Assembly: GCA_017550625.1 (NCBI GenBank)
Contig: JAFZOL010000044.1
Coordinates: forward strand, 1-64,000
Direction: 5' to 3'
DNA from: Clostridia bacterium
GTDB lineage: Bacteria > Bacillota > Clostridia > Oscillospirales > Acutalibacteraceae
Length of the DNA: 64,000 nt
Below, piece by piece: positions 56,340 to 64,000 of the stretch. Each line of letters begins with the position of its first letter. The stretch's first letter is position 1. A program made the translations under genes and the position numbers. The notes beneath the pieces are model-generated. The model was not told the origin of the DNA and did no database searches. It saw only the letters and a list, made by a program, of their open reading frames with translations.

Positions 56340-56614
56340 CTAAAAAGATTTTTCCGGTTTATACAAAAAGCGGGCTTGTGCTTCGCACCGGGGGACCCCC
56401 GGCGAGGGTCCCCCCGCGAAAAAACAGTCCCCCGGACTGTTTTTTCTCCCCTCCTGCGCTTTTTGAACGCGATATGCTTCGCATTGCTCCGCAGGCGGGG
56501 CTCCGCCCTCGACCCGCAAGCCTTTTGAAAAAGGCTTGAGCGAAAACTTTGACCGTGTGCGCCGAAAAAACAACGGGGAATCGCTGCCAATTTGTCGAAA
56601 ATGGGGCGCGGCGC
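56340..56614. other. Intergenic region with hairpins and a possible dispersed repeat
   Basis: No gene is supported here. It holds GC-rich hairpins (CGGGGGACCCCCGG region at about 56388-56402, GAGGGTCCCCCC), a terminator-like stem AAACAGTCC/GGACTGTTT flanked by A and T runs (56419-56446), GGCGGGGCTCCGCCC (56492-56508) and GCAAGCCTTTTGAAAAAGGC (about 56516-56537). The last motif resembles sequence I have seen dispersed in gut Clostridia; that is recollection, not a search. Confidence 0.5.
56418..56447. terminator. Bidirectional terminator-like hairpin
   Basis: AAAAAACAGTCC / CGGACTGTTTTTT with a CCC loop; symmetrical A and T tails. No coding gene ends at it, so it may be part of a repeat. Confidence 0.55.
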
Positions 56615-56643
56615 TTGACAAGCGGCGGATTTTGGGGTAATAT
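56615..56643 (+). promoter_or_regulatory. Promoter for the first lipoprotein gene
   Basis: TTGACA at 56615-56620, a 17-nt spacer and TAATAT at 56638-56643. Confidence 0.7.
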
Positions 56644-56716
56644 CGAATAAAATAGGGGAATGGCGGTTTCCGCCTGCCCCAAGCCCCGATTTTTCAAAAA
56701 GAGGAGAAGATCCCGT

Positions 56717-57655
56717 ATGAAAAAGAGACTCATTCCCGTCGTCTGTCTGCTCGCGGCCCTGATGCTCACCTTCACGGCCTGCTTCACGGTGCACATCGAC
56801 ATCCCGGTGCCCGTAGCCGGCACGCCCGCGGGCAACACCCCGGCAGTCACCTCCGGCACGCAGGCGAACACCGATACCCCCGCGTTCACGCTGCCGAGCG
56901 AAACGCAGGCCGCCGAGCCCGCGTCAACGAGCCCCTCGGTCCCCGCGTCCGAAACGCCCGCCACCACGCCCTCAACGCCCGCCGTCACCGAGCCCGCGCC
57001 CGCGGCGAAGAATCCCGCCGAGATGACCGGCGAGGAGCTATTGCAGTTCTTCAACAGCTCGCTCAACCGCATCAAGACCGATAAGGTCGGCTTCAAGAAG
57101 CACAAGCTCACGAGCGTGCTCGACCTTGAGCTGTCGAACTCCGCGGCCAACGCCGTCGTGGGCCTCGTGAAGAGCTCGCTGCTCAGCGAGACCGGCGACG
57201 AGACCGTGGTGCCCAAGGGCGGCGACGCCGTGGGCGTGTTCTCGCCCTCCGGCAAGCCCTATATCTCGCAGCTTCGCTCCGACGACCTCACCTCGATCCG
57301 CTGCGACAAAAACGGCGACGTTTACGTCATCACCCTCACCGTGAAGGGCGAAACGAACCCGGGCGAGGGCAGCATCATGTCGCGCGGGTTCGACTACATG
57401 ACCGTTGACGACGTGGTGAATATTTACGCGCCCAAGGTCGGCGCCACCGTGGACAGAAACGACGTCGAGGTGGTGTTCTCCGACTGCAAGGCCACCCTCA
57501 CCGTGACCGCCGACGGCGTCGTCACCGCCTACCAGACCTACGTCAAGGGCGTGATGAAGATGAACAACGCCCAGATCAAAAAGGTGATCACGATCTCCAC
57601 CGATCTCAACGTCACGCTGGCGTCCACCACCGACTACTCGGCGTTCCAGTATTAA
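56717..57655 (+). CDS. Lipoprotein with Thr/Ser/Pro-rich linker, paralogue A
   Basis: A 312-aa lipoprotein. The signal ends in the lipobox TFTAC (Cys about 21). A Thr/Pro/Ala/Glu-rich linker of about 75 residues follows. A globular domain of about 210 residues begins AEMTGEELLQFFNSSLNRIK and contains YVITLTVKGE, FDYMTVDDVVN and ATLTVTADGVVTAYQTYVKG. I recognise no named family. It has the same layout as the next gene, so the pair arose by duplication. The ATG at 56717 has GAGGAG upstream. Confidence 0.78.
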   Translation: MKKRLIPVVCLLAALMLTFTACFTVHIDIPVPVAGTPAGNTPAVTSGTQANTDTPAFTLPSETQAAEPASTSPSVPASETPATTPSTPAVTEPAPAAKNPAEMTGEELLQFFNSSLNRIKTDKVGFKKHKLTSVLDLELSNSAANAVVGLVKSSLLSETGDETVVPKGGDAVGVFSPSGKPYISQLRSDDLTSIRCDKNGDVYVITLTVKGETNPGEGSIMSRGFDYMTVDDVVNIYAPKVGATVDRNDVEVVFSDCKATLTVTADGVVTAYQTYVKGVMKMNNAQIKKVITISTDLNVTLASTTDYSAFQY

Positions 57656-57766
57656 GCGCCGTCCAACTGCCCAAAAAACGATACGCGCGCTTGTGGATGT
57701 TGTATAAATACCTGTATTTTCCAAGCCGAAAAAACCGGGCGCGGCCAAAAAAAATGCCGAAAGACC

Positions 57767-57795
57767 TTGACAATTTTTCGTCTTTGTTGTACAGT
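57767..57795 (+). promoter_or_regulatory. Promoter for the second lipoprotein gene
   Basis: TTGACA at 57767-57772, a 17-nt spacer and TACAGT at 57790-57795. Confidence 0.6.
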
Positions 57796-57877
57796 TATTA
57801 TGTATTGCATACATAGCGATGCGAACGATATCATCTACGGGACCTGCGTCCCGAATATTTGAAAGGGGTCCAACCTA

Positions 57878-58864
57878 ATGAAGAAAAACATTCTCAGAGT
57901 GCTGTCTCTCGTGATTGTCGCGGCTATGCTTTTCGCCTTCGCGTCCTGCACGCAGAAAGTCGAGATCCGCCTTGTTGACAAAGACGGCAACGACATGACG
58001 TTCCCGGCGGCCGCTGCCAACAACACGCCCGCCAACAATACGCCGTCGAACAACGACACGCCCGCGCCCTCGAGCGAGACGCCCGCGCCTTCGAGCGAGA
58101 CGCCCTCCAGCGAGCAGCCCGCGTCCGACACGCCCGCGTCTGACACGCCCGCGTCCGATACGCCTGCTTCTGATACGCCTGCGCCTTCGAGCGAGACGCC
58201 CTCCAGCGAGACGCCCGCCAGCACCGTTCCCTCCACCAAGGAAGAGATCTGCAACCTCTATGCCAAGGCCGTAAACGACATCAAGAACAACGGCTCCGCT
58301 TCCTACAATAAGATCGAGTTCCAGACCATCACCACCTTCAACATCACCGGCATCGGCGCGGTGGACAACCTCATCAAGGGCATCGCCGGCAGGTACTTCA
58401 AGGATGAAGCGAGCGCCGATCATCAGGTCGCGCAGAAAGGCCAGGATTCCTCCAAGGACAAGATGCTTGGCTGGACCCTCACCGATTACAGCAAAGTCAC
58501 CTCCGCTTCTCTGACCCAGAACGGCGGCAATTACGACATCGTGATCAAGATGGCCGATGAAGATACGCCTCACAAGGGCGGCGGCAGCCATCTGGCGGCT
58601 GTGGGTTCCGTGCTTCTGTGGGAAGACATCGAGAAAGAGCTCGTCGGCATCGGTGAGCTGAAGGAGTGGCAGGGCAACATCCACGTGGTGTACACCAACT
58701 ATACCATCACCGCCACCCTGACGCCCGAAGGCAAGCTCGTCAACATGACGCACCACACCGACGTTGACATCCAGATCGCGCACGCCAAGATCAGCTTCGT
58801 GAAGCTGGAGAACAAGAACGTCGCGATGGAAAACACCGCGAGATTCACCGATTTCGTATATTAA
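57878..58864 (+). CDS. Lipoprotein with repeat linker, paralogue B
   Basis: A 328-aa lipoprotein with lipobox FAFASC. The linker (about 45-120) contains SSETP and SDTPA repeats encoded by 15-bp tandem units around 58128-58187. The following domain starts KEEICNLYAKAVNDIKN and parallels paralogue A (for example ITATLTPEGKLVNMTHHTDVD against ATLTVTADGVVTAYQTYVKG), though identity is low. The function is unknown; a surface-exposed, cell-wall-spanning stalk with a sensor or binding head is one reading. Confidence 0.78.
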   Translation: MKKNILRVLSLVIVAAMLFAFASCTQKVEIRLVDKDGNDMTFPAAAANNTPANNTPSNNDTPAPSSETPAPSSETPSSEQPASDTPASDTPASDTPASDTPAPSSETPSSETPASTVPSTKEEICNLYAKAVNDIKNNGSASYNKIEFQTITTFNITGIGAVDNLIKGIAGRYFKDEASADHQVAQKGQDSSKDKMLGWTLTDYSKVTSASLTQNGGNYDIVIKMADEDTPHKGGGSHLAAVGSVLLWEDIEKELVGIGELKEWQGNIHVVYTNYTITATLTPEGKLVNMTHHTDVDIQIAHAKISFVKLENKNVAMENTARFTDFVY

Positions 58865-58883
58865 TCAACGCAAACACACAACT

Positions 58884-58914
58884 GAAAAGGCTCGCCGAAA
58901 GGCGAGCTTTTTTA
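58884..58914 (+). terminator. Rho-independent terminator after the lipoprotein pair
   Basis: Stem AAGGCTCGCC / GGCGAGCTTT with a GAAA loop, followed by a T tract. Confidence 0.85.
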
Positions 58915-58949
58915 TTTGTCCTCGCACTGTCTGCGGGACATTTTATAAA

Positions 58950-59126
58950 GATGTGAGATGTGAGATGTGGGATGTGGGATGAAGGAGCCTGCGGCTCGCA
59001 TTTATAAATGGGTAAGGGCGGGTCTCGCCTGCCGGCTCGGTCGGCGCTTCCGCCTTCGGCGGAGGTGTCCACCGGACACCCGCGCCCCTTCCTTCATCTA
59101 ACATCTGACATCCAACATCTCACATC
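58950..59126. repeat. Heptamer-arm inverted-repeat element R7
   Basis: The left arm GTGAGAT, GTGAGAT, GTGGGAT, GTGGGAT, GAAGGA (58953-58986) is matched on the opposite strand by the right arm GTGAGAT, GTTGGAT, GTCAGAT, GTTAGAT, GAAGGA (59126-59090). The core has CCGCCTTCGGCGG and GTGTCCACCGGACAC hairpins. This is the clearest copy of the two-armed architecture. Confidence 0.85.
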
Positions 59127-59149
59127 AAAAGCCGCGTTTCGCGCGGCCT
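59127..59149 (-). terminator. Minus-strand terminator
   Basis: Read on the minus strand, GCCGCG / CGCGGC with a short loop, followed by TTTTGA; it begins right after the stop of the 80-aa gene. Confidence 0.6.
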
Positions 59150-59392
59150 TTACGCCGCCTTCGTCTCCTTGTTCGGTTCATTGAGCCGCATCGGACGGTA
59201 GACGGCGCGGGCGTTGATCCTTGCGATCCGGCGGCGTTCCCGCCGGTTTTTTCTGCGCCGCAGTTCCCGCCGCAGGGCCGCGAGCAGGCGGTCCTCGAAG
59301 CGCACGAGCTCCTTTTCGCGCGTAAAGCCGTAGATGATCCCCATCACCGCGGCCGTTTGAGACAAAATGTAAAGCAAAAAACCGTATTTCAC
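59150..59392 (-). CDS. Small membrane-anchored basic protein, unknown
   Basis: An 80-aa protein with one N-terminal membrane helix (GFLLYILSQTAAVMGIIYGF, about 4-23) and a highly basic cytoplasmic tail with runs of Arg (RRELRRRKNRRERRR). A GTG start at 59392 is preferred because GGAGGG lies 6 nt upstream; the in-frame ATG at 59425 directly abuts a TATAAT, which looks like the -10 (59426-59431). No family is recognised. The tail could bind nucleic acid or the ribosome, but this is a guess. Confidence 0.6.
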   Translation of the reverse strand: MKYGFLLYILSQTAAVMGIIYGFTREKELVRFEDRLLAALRRELRRRKNRRERRRIARINARAVYRPMRLNEPNKETKAA

Positions 59393-59425
59393 GTCGAGCC
59401 CTCCCGCCTCAGGTCTGTTTACCAT

Positions 59426-59431
59426 ATTATA
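59426..59431 (-). promoter_or_regulatory. -10 element for the small basic protein gene
   Basis: TATAAT on the minus strand, 33 nt before the GTG start; no convincing -35 at normal spacing. Confidence 0.35.
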
Positions 59432-59463
59432 CCACCCGCCGCAAGGGGAAAGATGTCGAAAAA

Positions 59464-59697
59464 GGGGCCAGGGGCCAGAGGCCAGAGGCCAGGGTCGCGG
59501 CAAAGCCGCGCGGGATGAGGCCGCGGAAACATCGGTAGGGGCGGAGACCGTACCCGGTCCGTCCCTACCGGCTGGGCACCCGCCCCCGTCTGCGGCCCGT
59601 CGATTCATGCAATTTTGTATTTTGTATTTTGCATTTTGTATTCTCAACGCGGCCTCGCCGCGCCCCTGGCCCCTGGCCTCTGGCCTCTGGCCCCTCA
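59464..59697. repeat. Heptamer-arm inverted-repeat element R8
   Basis: The left arm is GGGGCCA, GGGGCCA, GAGGCCA, GAGGCCA (59464-59491). A CGCGGCAAAGCCGCG hairpin (59496-59510) and a GGTAGGG.../...CCCTACC hairpin (59534-59570) follow. The word ATTTTGT/ATTTTGC repeats at 59613-59643, then the hairpin CGCGGCCTCGCCGCG (59648-59662). The right arm is CCCCTGG, CCCCTGG, CCTCTGG, CCTCTGG, CCCCTCA (59663-59697). The arms are inverted copies about 170 bp apart. Confidence 0.85.
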
Positions 59698-59776
59698 CAT
59701 TCATTTTGTATTCAAAAAACTGACTTCCCACCCCACTTTTTTTATTTTCCCTATTTATCTTTCCCGATTTTTATGT

Positions 59777-59782
59777 TATAAT
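59777..59782 (+). promoter_or_regulatory. -10 element upstream of obgE
   Basis: TATAAT at 59777-59782, 40 nt before the start. The hexamer at the 17-nt position, TTTATC, is a weak -35. Confidence 0.5.
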
Positions 59783-59821
59783 ATATTGATTAAGTCTGTA
59801 CTGAAAAAGGAAATAAACGCC

Positions 59822-61096
59822 ATGTTTATCGATTACGCGAAAATCAAGATCAAGGCGGGCAACGGCGGCAACGGGGCCGTGGCGTTCCACCGCGAAAAAT
59901 TCATCGCCTCGGGCGGGCCCGACGGTGGCGACGGCGGCAAGGGCGGCGACGTGGTGTTCGTGGCGGACGACCACCTCTCCACGCTCGCGGACTTCCGCTA
60001 CAAATCGAAATACACCGCCGAAAACGGGGCCAACGGCTCCGGCAACCGCAAGACCGGCAAAAGCGGCAAGGATCTCGTGATCAAGGTCCCGCGCGGCACC
60101 ATCATCAAAGAGGCCGAGTCCGGCGCGGTGCTGGCCGACGTCTCCGGCGACGAGCCCTTCGTGTGCGCCAAGGGCGGCAAGGGCGGCTGGGGCAACCAGC
60201 ATTTCTCCACGTCCACGCGCCAGACACCCCGCTTCGCGCGCGACGGCTATCCCGGCGAGAGCTGGGAGGTCATTCTGGAGCTCAAGCTCCTCGCGGACGT
60301 GGGGCTCCTCGGCTACCCGAACGTCGGCAAATCCACGCTCATCTCGGTCGTGAGCGAAGCAAAGCCCGTGATCGCGGACTATCACTTCACCACGCTCACC
60401 CCGGTGCTGGGCGTCGTGCGCCTCGACGAAGAGACCTCGTTCGTGATGGCGGATATCCCGGGCCTCATCGAGGGCGCGAACGAGGGCGTGGGCCTCGGCC
60501 ACCGCTTTCTGCGCCACGTGGAGCGCTGCCGCATGCTCGTGCACATCGTGGACGTGTCCGGCAGCGAGGGGCGCGACCCCAAAGAGGACTTCGTGACCAT
60601 CAACGGCGAGCTCGAAAAGTTCGACCCCGAGCTCGCGAAATGCCCCCAGATCGTGGCGGGCAACAAGATCGACATGGCCACCGACGAGCAGCGTGAAAGT
60701 TTCCGCGCCTATATCGAGGGGCAGGGGCTCGAATACTACGAGATCTGCGCCCCGATCAGCGAGGGCACGCGGGAGCTCATCAACGCCGTGGCGGCGAAGC
60801 TCGCGACGCTCCCGCCCGTCAAGCGCTATGAGGCAGAGCCTGTGCCGATGGAGGTGCTCGAAAAGCAGAAGGCCGACACCGGCTTCAAAATCACCCGCGA
60901 CGGCGACGACTATTACGTCGAGGCAGAATGGCTTCTCAAGATCCTCAACAAGACCGATATGGACGACTACGAGAGCCTGCAATACTTCCAGCGCGTGCTG
61001 GAATCGAGCGGCATTCTCGCCGCGCTCGTCGAGCGCGGGATCAAAGAGGGAGACAACGTGATCATCTATGACCTGGAGTTTGAATATGTTCCGTAA
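59822..61096 (+). CDS. obgE: GTPase Obg/CgtA
   Basis: A 424-aa ribosome-assembly GTPase. The Gly-rich Obg fold (AGNGGNGAVAFHREKF, GPDGGDGGKGGDV) spans about 1-158. The G domain has GYPNVGKSTLI, DIPGLIEGA and GNKID. The C-terminal OCT domain occupies about 350-424. The ATG at 59822 has AAAGGAAA upstream. The 3' end overlaps mrnC by 11 nt. The gene is essential in most bacteria. Confidence 0.97.
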   Translation: MFIDYAKIKIKAGNGGNGAVAFHREKFIASGGPDGGDGGKGGDVVFVADDHLSTLADFRYKSKYTAENGANGSGNRKTGKSGKDLVIKVPRGTIIKEAESGAVLADVSGDEPFVCAKGGKGGWGNQHFSTSTRQTPRFARDGYPGESWEVILELKLLADVGLLGYPNVGKSTLISVVSEAKPVIADYHFTTLTPVLGVVRLDEETSFVMADIPGLIEGANEGVGLGHRFLRHVERCRMLVHIVDVSGSEGRDPKEDFVTINGELEKFDPELAKCPQIVAGNKIDMATDEQRESFRAYIEGQGLEYYEICAPISEGTRELINAVAAKLATLPPVKRYEAEPVPMEVLEKQKADTGFKITRDGDDYYVEAEWLLKILNKTDMDDYESLQYFQRVLESSGILAALVERGIKEGDNVIIYDLEFEYVP

Positions 61097-61583
61097 AAAG
61101 AAACCCGAAGCCCCCGCACCCGCCGAACCCGTGTCCGTGCCCGAACCCGCGTTCAGTTTGTCCCCCGAAACGCGGGCCCTGCCCGAAGAAGCGCGCCGCG
61201 TGGGCGCGACCGCGCTGGCGTTTCTGGGCGACGCCGCCTACGAGCTGATGGTCCGTTCGCGCGTATTGTCGAAAAACGGCGGGCGCGTGCAGGCCCTGCA
61301 CGAGGATACCGTAGGCTTCGTGAACGCCGCCTTCCAGGCGAAGGCCGCGGCAAAGCTCCAGCCGGAGTTCACCGAGGCCGAGGCGGCCGTGTTCCAGCGC
61401 GGGCGCAACGCCACCCCGGGCCACGTGCCGCGTAACCAAAGCGTCGCGGACTACCACATGGCTACGGCCCTGGAAGCCGTGTTCGGCTATCTGTATCTCA
61501 CGGGGCAGACCGACCGTATGGCCGCGCTCTTTGCCCGCATCACCGAAGAAGAGGATTCCCATGAAACTACCGAAACCCCATAA
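61086..61583 (+). CDS. mrnC: Mini-ribonuclease III
   Basis: A 165-aa RNase III-fold enzyme lacking a dsRNA-binding domain, which trims 23S rRNA precursor ends in Firmicutes. LAFLGDAAYELMVRSRVL holds the catalytic Asp, and FQRGRNATPG, DYHMATALEAVFGYLYLTG the second part of the site. A Pro/Ala-rich 40-residue N-terminal extension precedes it. Start at 61086 inside the obgE stop region; it overlaps the yitT-like gene by 23 nt. Confidence 0.93.
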   Translation: MFRKKKPEAPAPAEPVSVPEPAFSLSPETRALPEEARRVGATALAFLGDAAYELMVRSRVLSKNGGRVQALHEDTVGFVNAAFQAKAAAKLQPEFTEAEAAVFQRGRNATPGHVPRNQSVADYHMATALEAVFGYLYLTGQTDRMAALFARITEEEDSHETTETP

Positions 61584-62481
61584 ACCCACGGGCGAGCAGG
61601 TCCGCTCGTTCGTGCTCGACGTGTTTTTCTGCGTGACCGGCACGCTCATTTACGCCGCCGCCGTCATCTATTTCGTCGAACCCATGCAGTTCGTGCCCGG
61701 GGGACTCACCACCCTCGGCATGATCCTCAAATATTTCCTCGGCGGCGTGCTGCCCTTCCTCGGCATCGGCGCCTACACGTTCATGCTCAACGTCCCGCTG
61801 TTTTTAATGGCGCTCAAAAAGCTGGGCGCGGAGTTCACTCTCAAAACCGCGGCGGTCGCGGGCCTGATGGCGCTGTCGCTCGACGTGGTGGACGCATTGT
61901 TCACGAAGCTCAATTGGCATTACGCGGGCGACGAAAAGCTGCTCGCTGCGATCTTCGGCGGCCTGTTCTGCGGCATCGGCCTCGGGCTCGTGTTCACGCG
62001 CGGGGTCACCACCGGCGGCTCCGACATCGTGGTGCGGCTCTTAAAGCTCCGCTTTCCGCACCTGTCGCTCGGCAGACTCGTGCTCATCACCGACGCCACG
62101 GTCCTGCTGCTGGCCGGTATCGTCTACCGCAGCATGGAGACCGTTCTGTTCTCGATGATCGTCGTGTTCCTCGATTCGATGGGCATCGACTACGTGCTCA
62201 AGGGCCGGTCCGACTCTAAGATGCTGCTGATCGTCACCGACAACCACGACGCCGTGCGCGCCGACATTATCCGCGAGCTCGACCGGGGCGTCACGCTTCT
62301 CGAGGCCGAGGGCGGCTTCACCGGCACGCCCAAGCGCGTGCTGATGAGCGTGGTGCGCGCGCCCGAGGTCATCAAGGTGCGCCGGATCGTGGCGCGCTAT
62401 GACGAGCGCCCCTTCATCATCATCACCGATTCCGAAGAGGTCCTCGGCGAGGGCTTCAAATCGCATCAGGATACGATGTAA
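61561..62481 (+). CDS. YitT family membrane protein
   Basis: A 306-aa protein. Five or so N-terminal helices include FCVTGTLIYAAAVIYFVEP and FVPGGLTTLGMI, and the family motif GVTTGGSDIVVRLL is present. A soluble C-terminal DUF2179 domain from about 220 carries GVTLLEAEGGFTGTPKRVLM and RPFIIITDSEEVLGEGF. The function is unknown; YitT-type proteins are widespread in Firmicutes. Start at 61561 within the mrnC gene, behind GAAGAGG. Confidence 0.92.
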   Translation: MKLPKPHKPTGEQVRSFVLDVFFCVTGTLIYAAAVIYFVEPMQFVPGGLTTLGMILKYFLGGVLPFLGIGAYTFMLNVPLFLMALKKLGAEFTLKTAAVAGLMALSLDVVDALFTKLNWHYAGDEKLLAAIFGGLFCGIGLGLVFTRGVTTGGSDIVVRLLKLRFPHLSLGRLVLITDATVLLLAGIVYRSMETVLFSMIVVFLDSMGIDYVLKGRSDSKMLLIVTDNHDAVRADIIRELDRGVTLLEAEGGFTGTPKRVLMSVVRAPEVIKVRRIVARYDERPFIIITDSEEVLGEGFKSHQDTM

Positions 62482-62485
62482 TATG

Positions 62486-62684
62486 GCCGCGCAAAGCGCG
62501 GCGGGTGCACGGTCCGCGGGTGCACGGGTGCACGGGAAAAATGCAAAATGCAAAATACAAAATACAAAATTGAGGGGCGCACGGGACACACAGGGAGCGC
62601 GGCGCAGCCGCGCATTATAAAATATGTAAGGGCGAAGCCCTTCCTTCACCCTTCACCCCTCACCCCTCACCCCTAACTATTCTC
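62486..62684. repeat. Composite octamer/heptamer-repeat element R9
   Basis: A GCCGCGCAAAGCGCGGC hairpin (62486-62502) is followed by octamers CGGGTGCA (62503-62536), heptamers TGCAAAA, TGCAAAA, TACAAAA, TACAAAA (62542-62569), a GCGCGGCGCAGCCGCGC hairpin (62598-62614) and GGGCGAAGCCC. Six heptamers then follow: CCTTCAC twice, CCCTCAC three times and CCCTAAC (62643-62684). It fills nearly the whole gap before lepA. Confidence 0.85.
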
Positions 62685-62733
62685 CCGCGCCTCCGGCTTC
62701 ACCCATCCCATTTTTACAAGGCAGGTTCTCACT

Positions 62734-64000
62734 ATGAAGCAAAAAAAGACTCACATCCGCAACTTCTGCATCATCGAGCACATCGACCACGGCAAGTCCA
62801 CGCTGGCGGACAGGCTCTTGGAGCTCACCGATTCCGTCTCGCAGCGGGATATGCAGCAGCAGGTGCTCGACAACATGGATATCGAGAAAGAGCGCGGCAT
62901 CACCATCAAGGCGCGGGCCGTCACGCTCAACTATAAGGCCGCCGACGGCGAGGAATACGAGCTCAACCTCATCGACACCCCCGGGCACGTGGACTTCAAC
63001 TACGAGGTCTCGCGTTCGCTCGCGGCGTGCGACGGCGCGGTGCTCATCGTGGACGCCACGCAAGGCGTGGAGGCGCAGACGCTCGGCAACACCTATCTCG
63101 CCCTCGACCACGACCTTGAGCTCGTGCCCGTGATCAATAAGATCGACCTGCCCGCCGCCGACCCCGACCGCGTGTGCGCCGACGTGGAAGAGATCATCGG
63201 CCTCGACTGCAGCGAAGCCCCACGCATCTCGGCCAAAACGGGCGAAAACGTGCCCGCCGTGCTCGAAAGCATCGTCAAAAACATCCCCGCCCCCGAGGGC
63301 GACGACGACGCCCCCCTCAAGGCCCTCGTGTTCGACTCGGTCTACGACAACTATAAGGGCGTTATCGTCTACGTGCGCGTGATGGACGGCACGCTGAAAG
63401 CCGGCGAGACCATGAAGATGATGGCCACCGGCGCGAAATATACGGTCGTTGAGGTCGGGCGCATGCGCGCACTCAACCTCGAGCCCTGCGACGAGCTGCA
63501 CGCCGGCGAAGTCGGCTACATCACGGCCTCGATCAAAAGCGTGGTCGACGCCCGTGTCGGCGACACCGTGACAAAGGTCGAAAACGAGGCCGCCGCGCCC
63601 CTGCCCGGCTACAAAAAAGTGAACCCCATGGTGTTCTGCGGCGTGTATCCCGCCGACGGCGCGGACTATGAGGCGCTCAGGGAAGCGCTCGAAAAGCTCC
63701 AGCTCAACGACGCGTCGCTCGCCTTCGAGCCCGAGACCTCGGGGGCGCTGGGCTTCGGCTTCCGCTGCGGCTTTTTGGGGCTATTGCACCTCGAGATCAT
63801 TCAGGAGCGCCTCGAGCGCGAATACGACCTCGACCTCATCACCACGATCCCGTCGGTCGTGTATAAGATACACCTCAGCGACGGCACGATGGTCGAGATC
63901 TCGAACCCCACGAACTACCCCGACCCCGCCACGATCCAATATAGCGAAGAGCCCGTCACCGACGCGCACATCTATTCGCCGCCCGAATACGTCGGCGTGA
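62734..64000 (+). CDS. lepA: Elongation factor 4 (LepA), 5' part
   Basis: The first 422 codons of LepA, running off the window end. This translational GTPase back-translocates stalled ribosomes or aids initiation-complex biogenesis. G1 reads [16 protein letters not shown], with Glu where Ala is nearly universal. [15 protein letters not shown] (G2), DTPGHVDF (G3) and NKIDLP (G4) are normal. The domain 2 and 3 motifs [11 protein letters not shown] and [20 protein letters not shown] match LepA. The ATG at 62734 has only a weak AAGG site at 62718. Confidence 0.95.
   Translation, partial: MKQKKTHIRNFCIIEHIDHGKSTLADRLLELTDSVSQRDMQQQVLDNMDIEKERGITIKARAVTLNYKAADGEEYELNLIDTPGHVDFNYEVSRSLAACDGAVLIVDATQGVEAQTLGNTYLALDHDLELVPVINKIDLPAADPDRVCADVEEIIGLDCSEAPRISAKTGENVPAVLESIVKNIPAPEGDDDAPLKALVFDSVYDNYKGVIVYVRVMDGTLKAGETMKMMATGAKYTVVEVGRMRALNLEPCDELHAGEVGYITASIKSVVDARVGDTVTKVENEAAAPLPGYKKVNPMVFCGVYPADGADYEALREALEKLQLNDASLAFEPETSGALGFGFRCGFLGLLHLEIIQERLEREYDLDLITTIPSVVYKIHLSDGTMVEISNPTNYPDPATIQYSEEPVTDAHIYSPPEYVGV

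Overview
The window looks like a chromosome segment from a GC-rich, Gram-positive anaerobe of the class Clostridia (Oscillospirales/Christensenellales-like, probably known mainly from gut metagenomes). Supporting this are paired glgC/glgD, Mini-RNase III behind obgE, YitT and DUF6472/DUF1292-type small proteins, many secreted proteins with Sec signals and dockerin-like or InlB-type modules, strong AGGAGG ribosome sites and TTGACA/TTGCAA-17-TATAAT promoters. The species assignment is inference. No rRNA, tRNA or CRISPR array was found.

Layout. 1-263 is a small element bounded by 20-bp inverted repeats. 396-10544 is a plus-strand cluster: ChbG-like deacetylase, secreted metallophosphoesterase, DUF3737 beta-helix protein, MalY/PatB-type aminotransferase and two tandem M6-like secreted metalloproteases. 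10776-16605 is the glycogen operon glgB-C-D-A, followed by a TIM-barrel isomerase, an AhpD-like protein and an SDR oxidoreductase. 19153-27171 holds a secreted protein and a cyclic beta-1,2-glucan synthase (NdvB) homologue split into two coupled genes. 27240-34170 holds a degenerate alpha/beta-hydrolase, an ABC exporter, a cyclase-family protein and the glycolytic genes pgk-tpiA-gpmI. 34404-42533 holds a zinc-ribbon/parvulin membrane protein, an FAD oxidoreductase with a DUF6472 protein, a metallophosphatase, a cyclophilin lipoprotein, yebC and lgt. 42540-43900 is an AT-rich restriction-modification island. 44015-46396 (minus) holds a phosphoesterase and an MscS channel. 46555-53145 is a TetR-controlled operon with a large duplicated-ectodomain membrane protein and a MacB-like ABC protein. 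53269-56278 (minus) holds two dockerin-like secreted proteins and a DUF1292 protein. 56717-58864 holds two paralogous lipoproteins. 59822 to the end holds obgE, mrnC, a yitT-family gene and the 5' part of lepA.

The most distinctive feature is a set of modular intergenic repeats built from 7-nt (rarely 8-nt) degenerate tandem words, often as inverted arms around stable hairpins. At least nine loci carry them. Several unrelated words (GTGRRAT, TACAAAA, GGGGCCA, CCCTCAC, AATGAAG, CGGGTGCA) share the same architecture. Other notable items are the split NdvB, the coupled TetR/ectodomain/exporter operon, and the restriction island with an unusual methyltransferase type.
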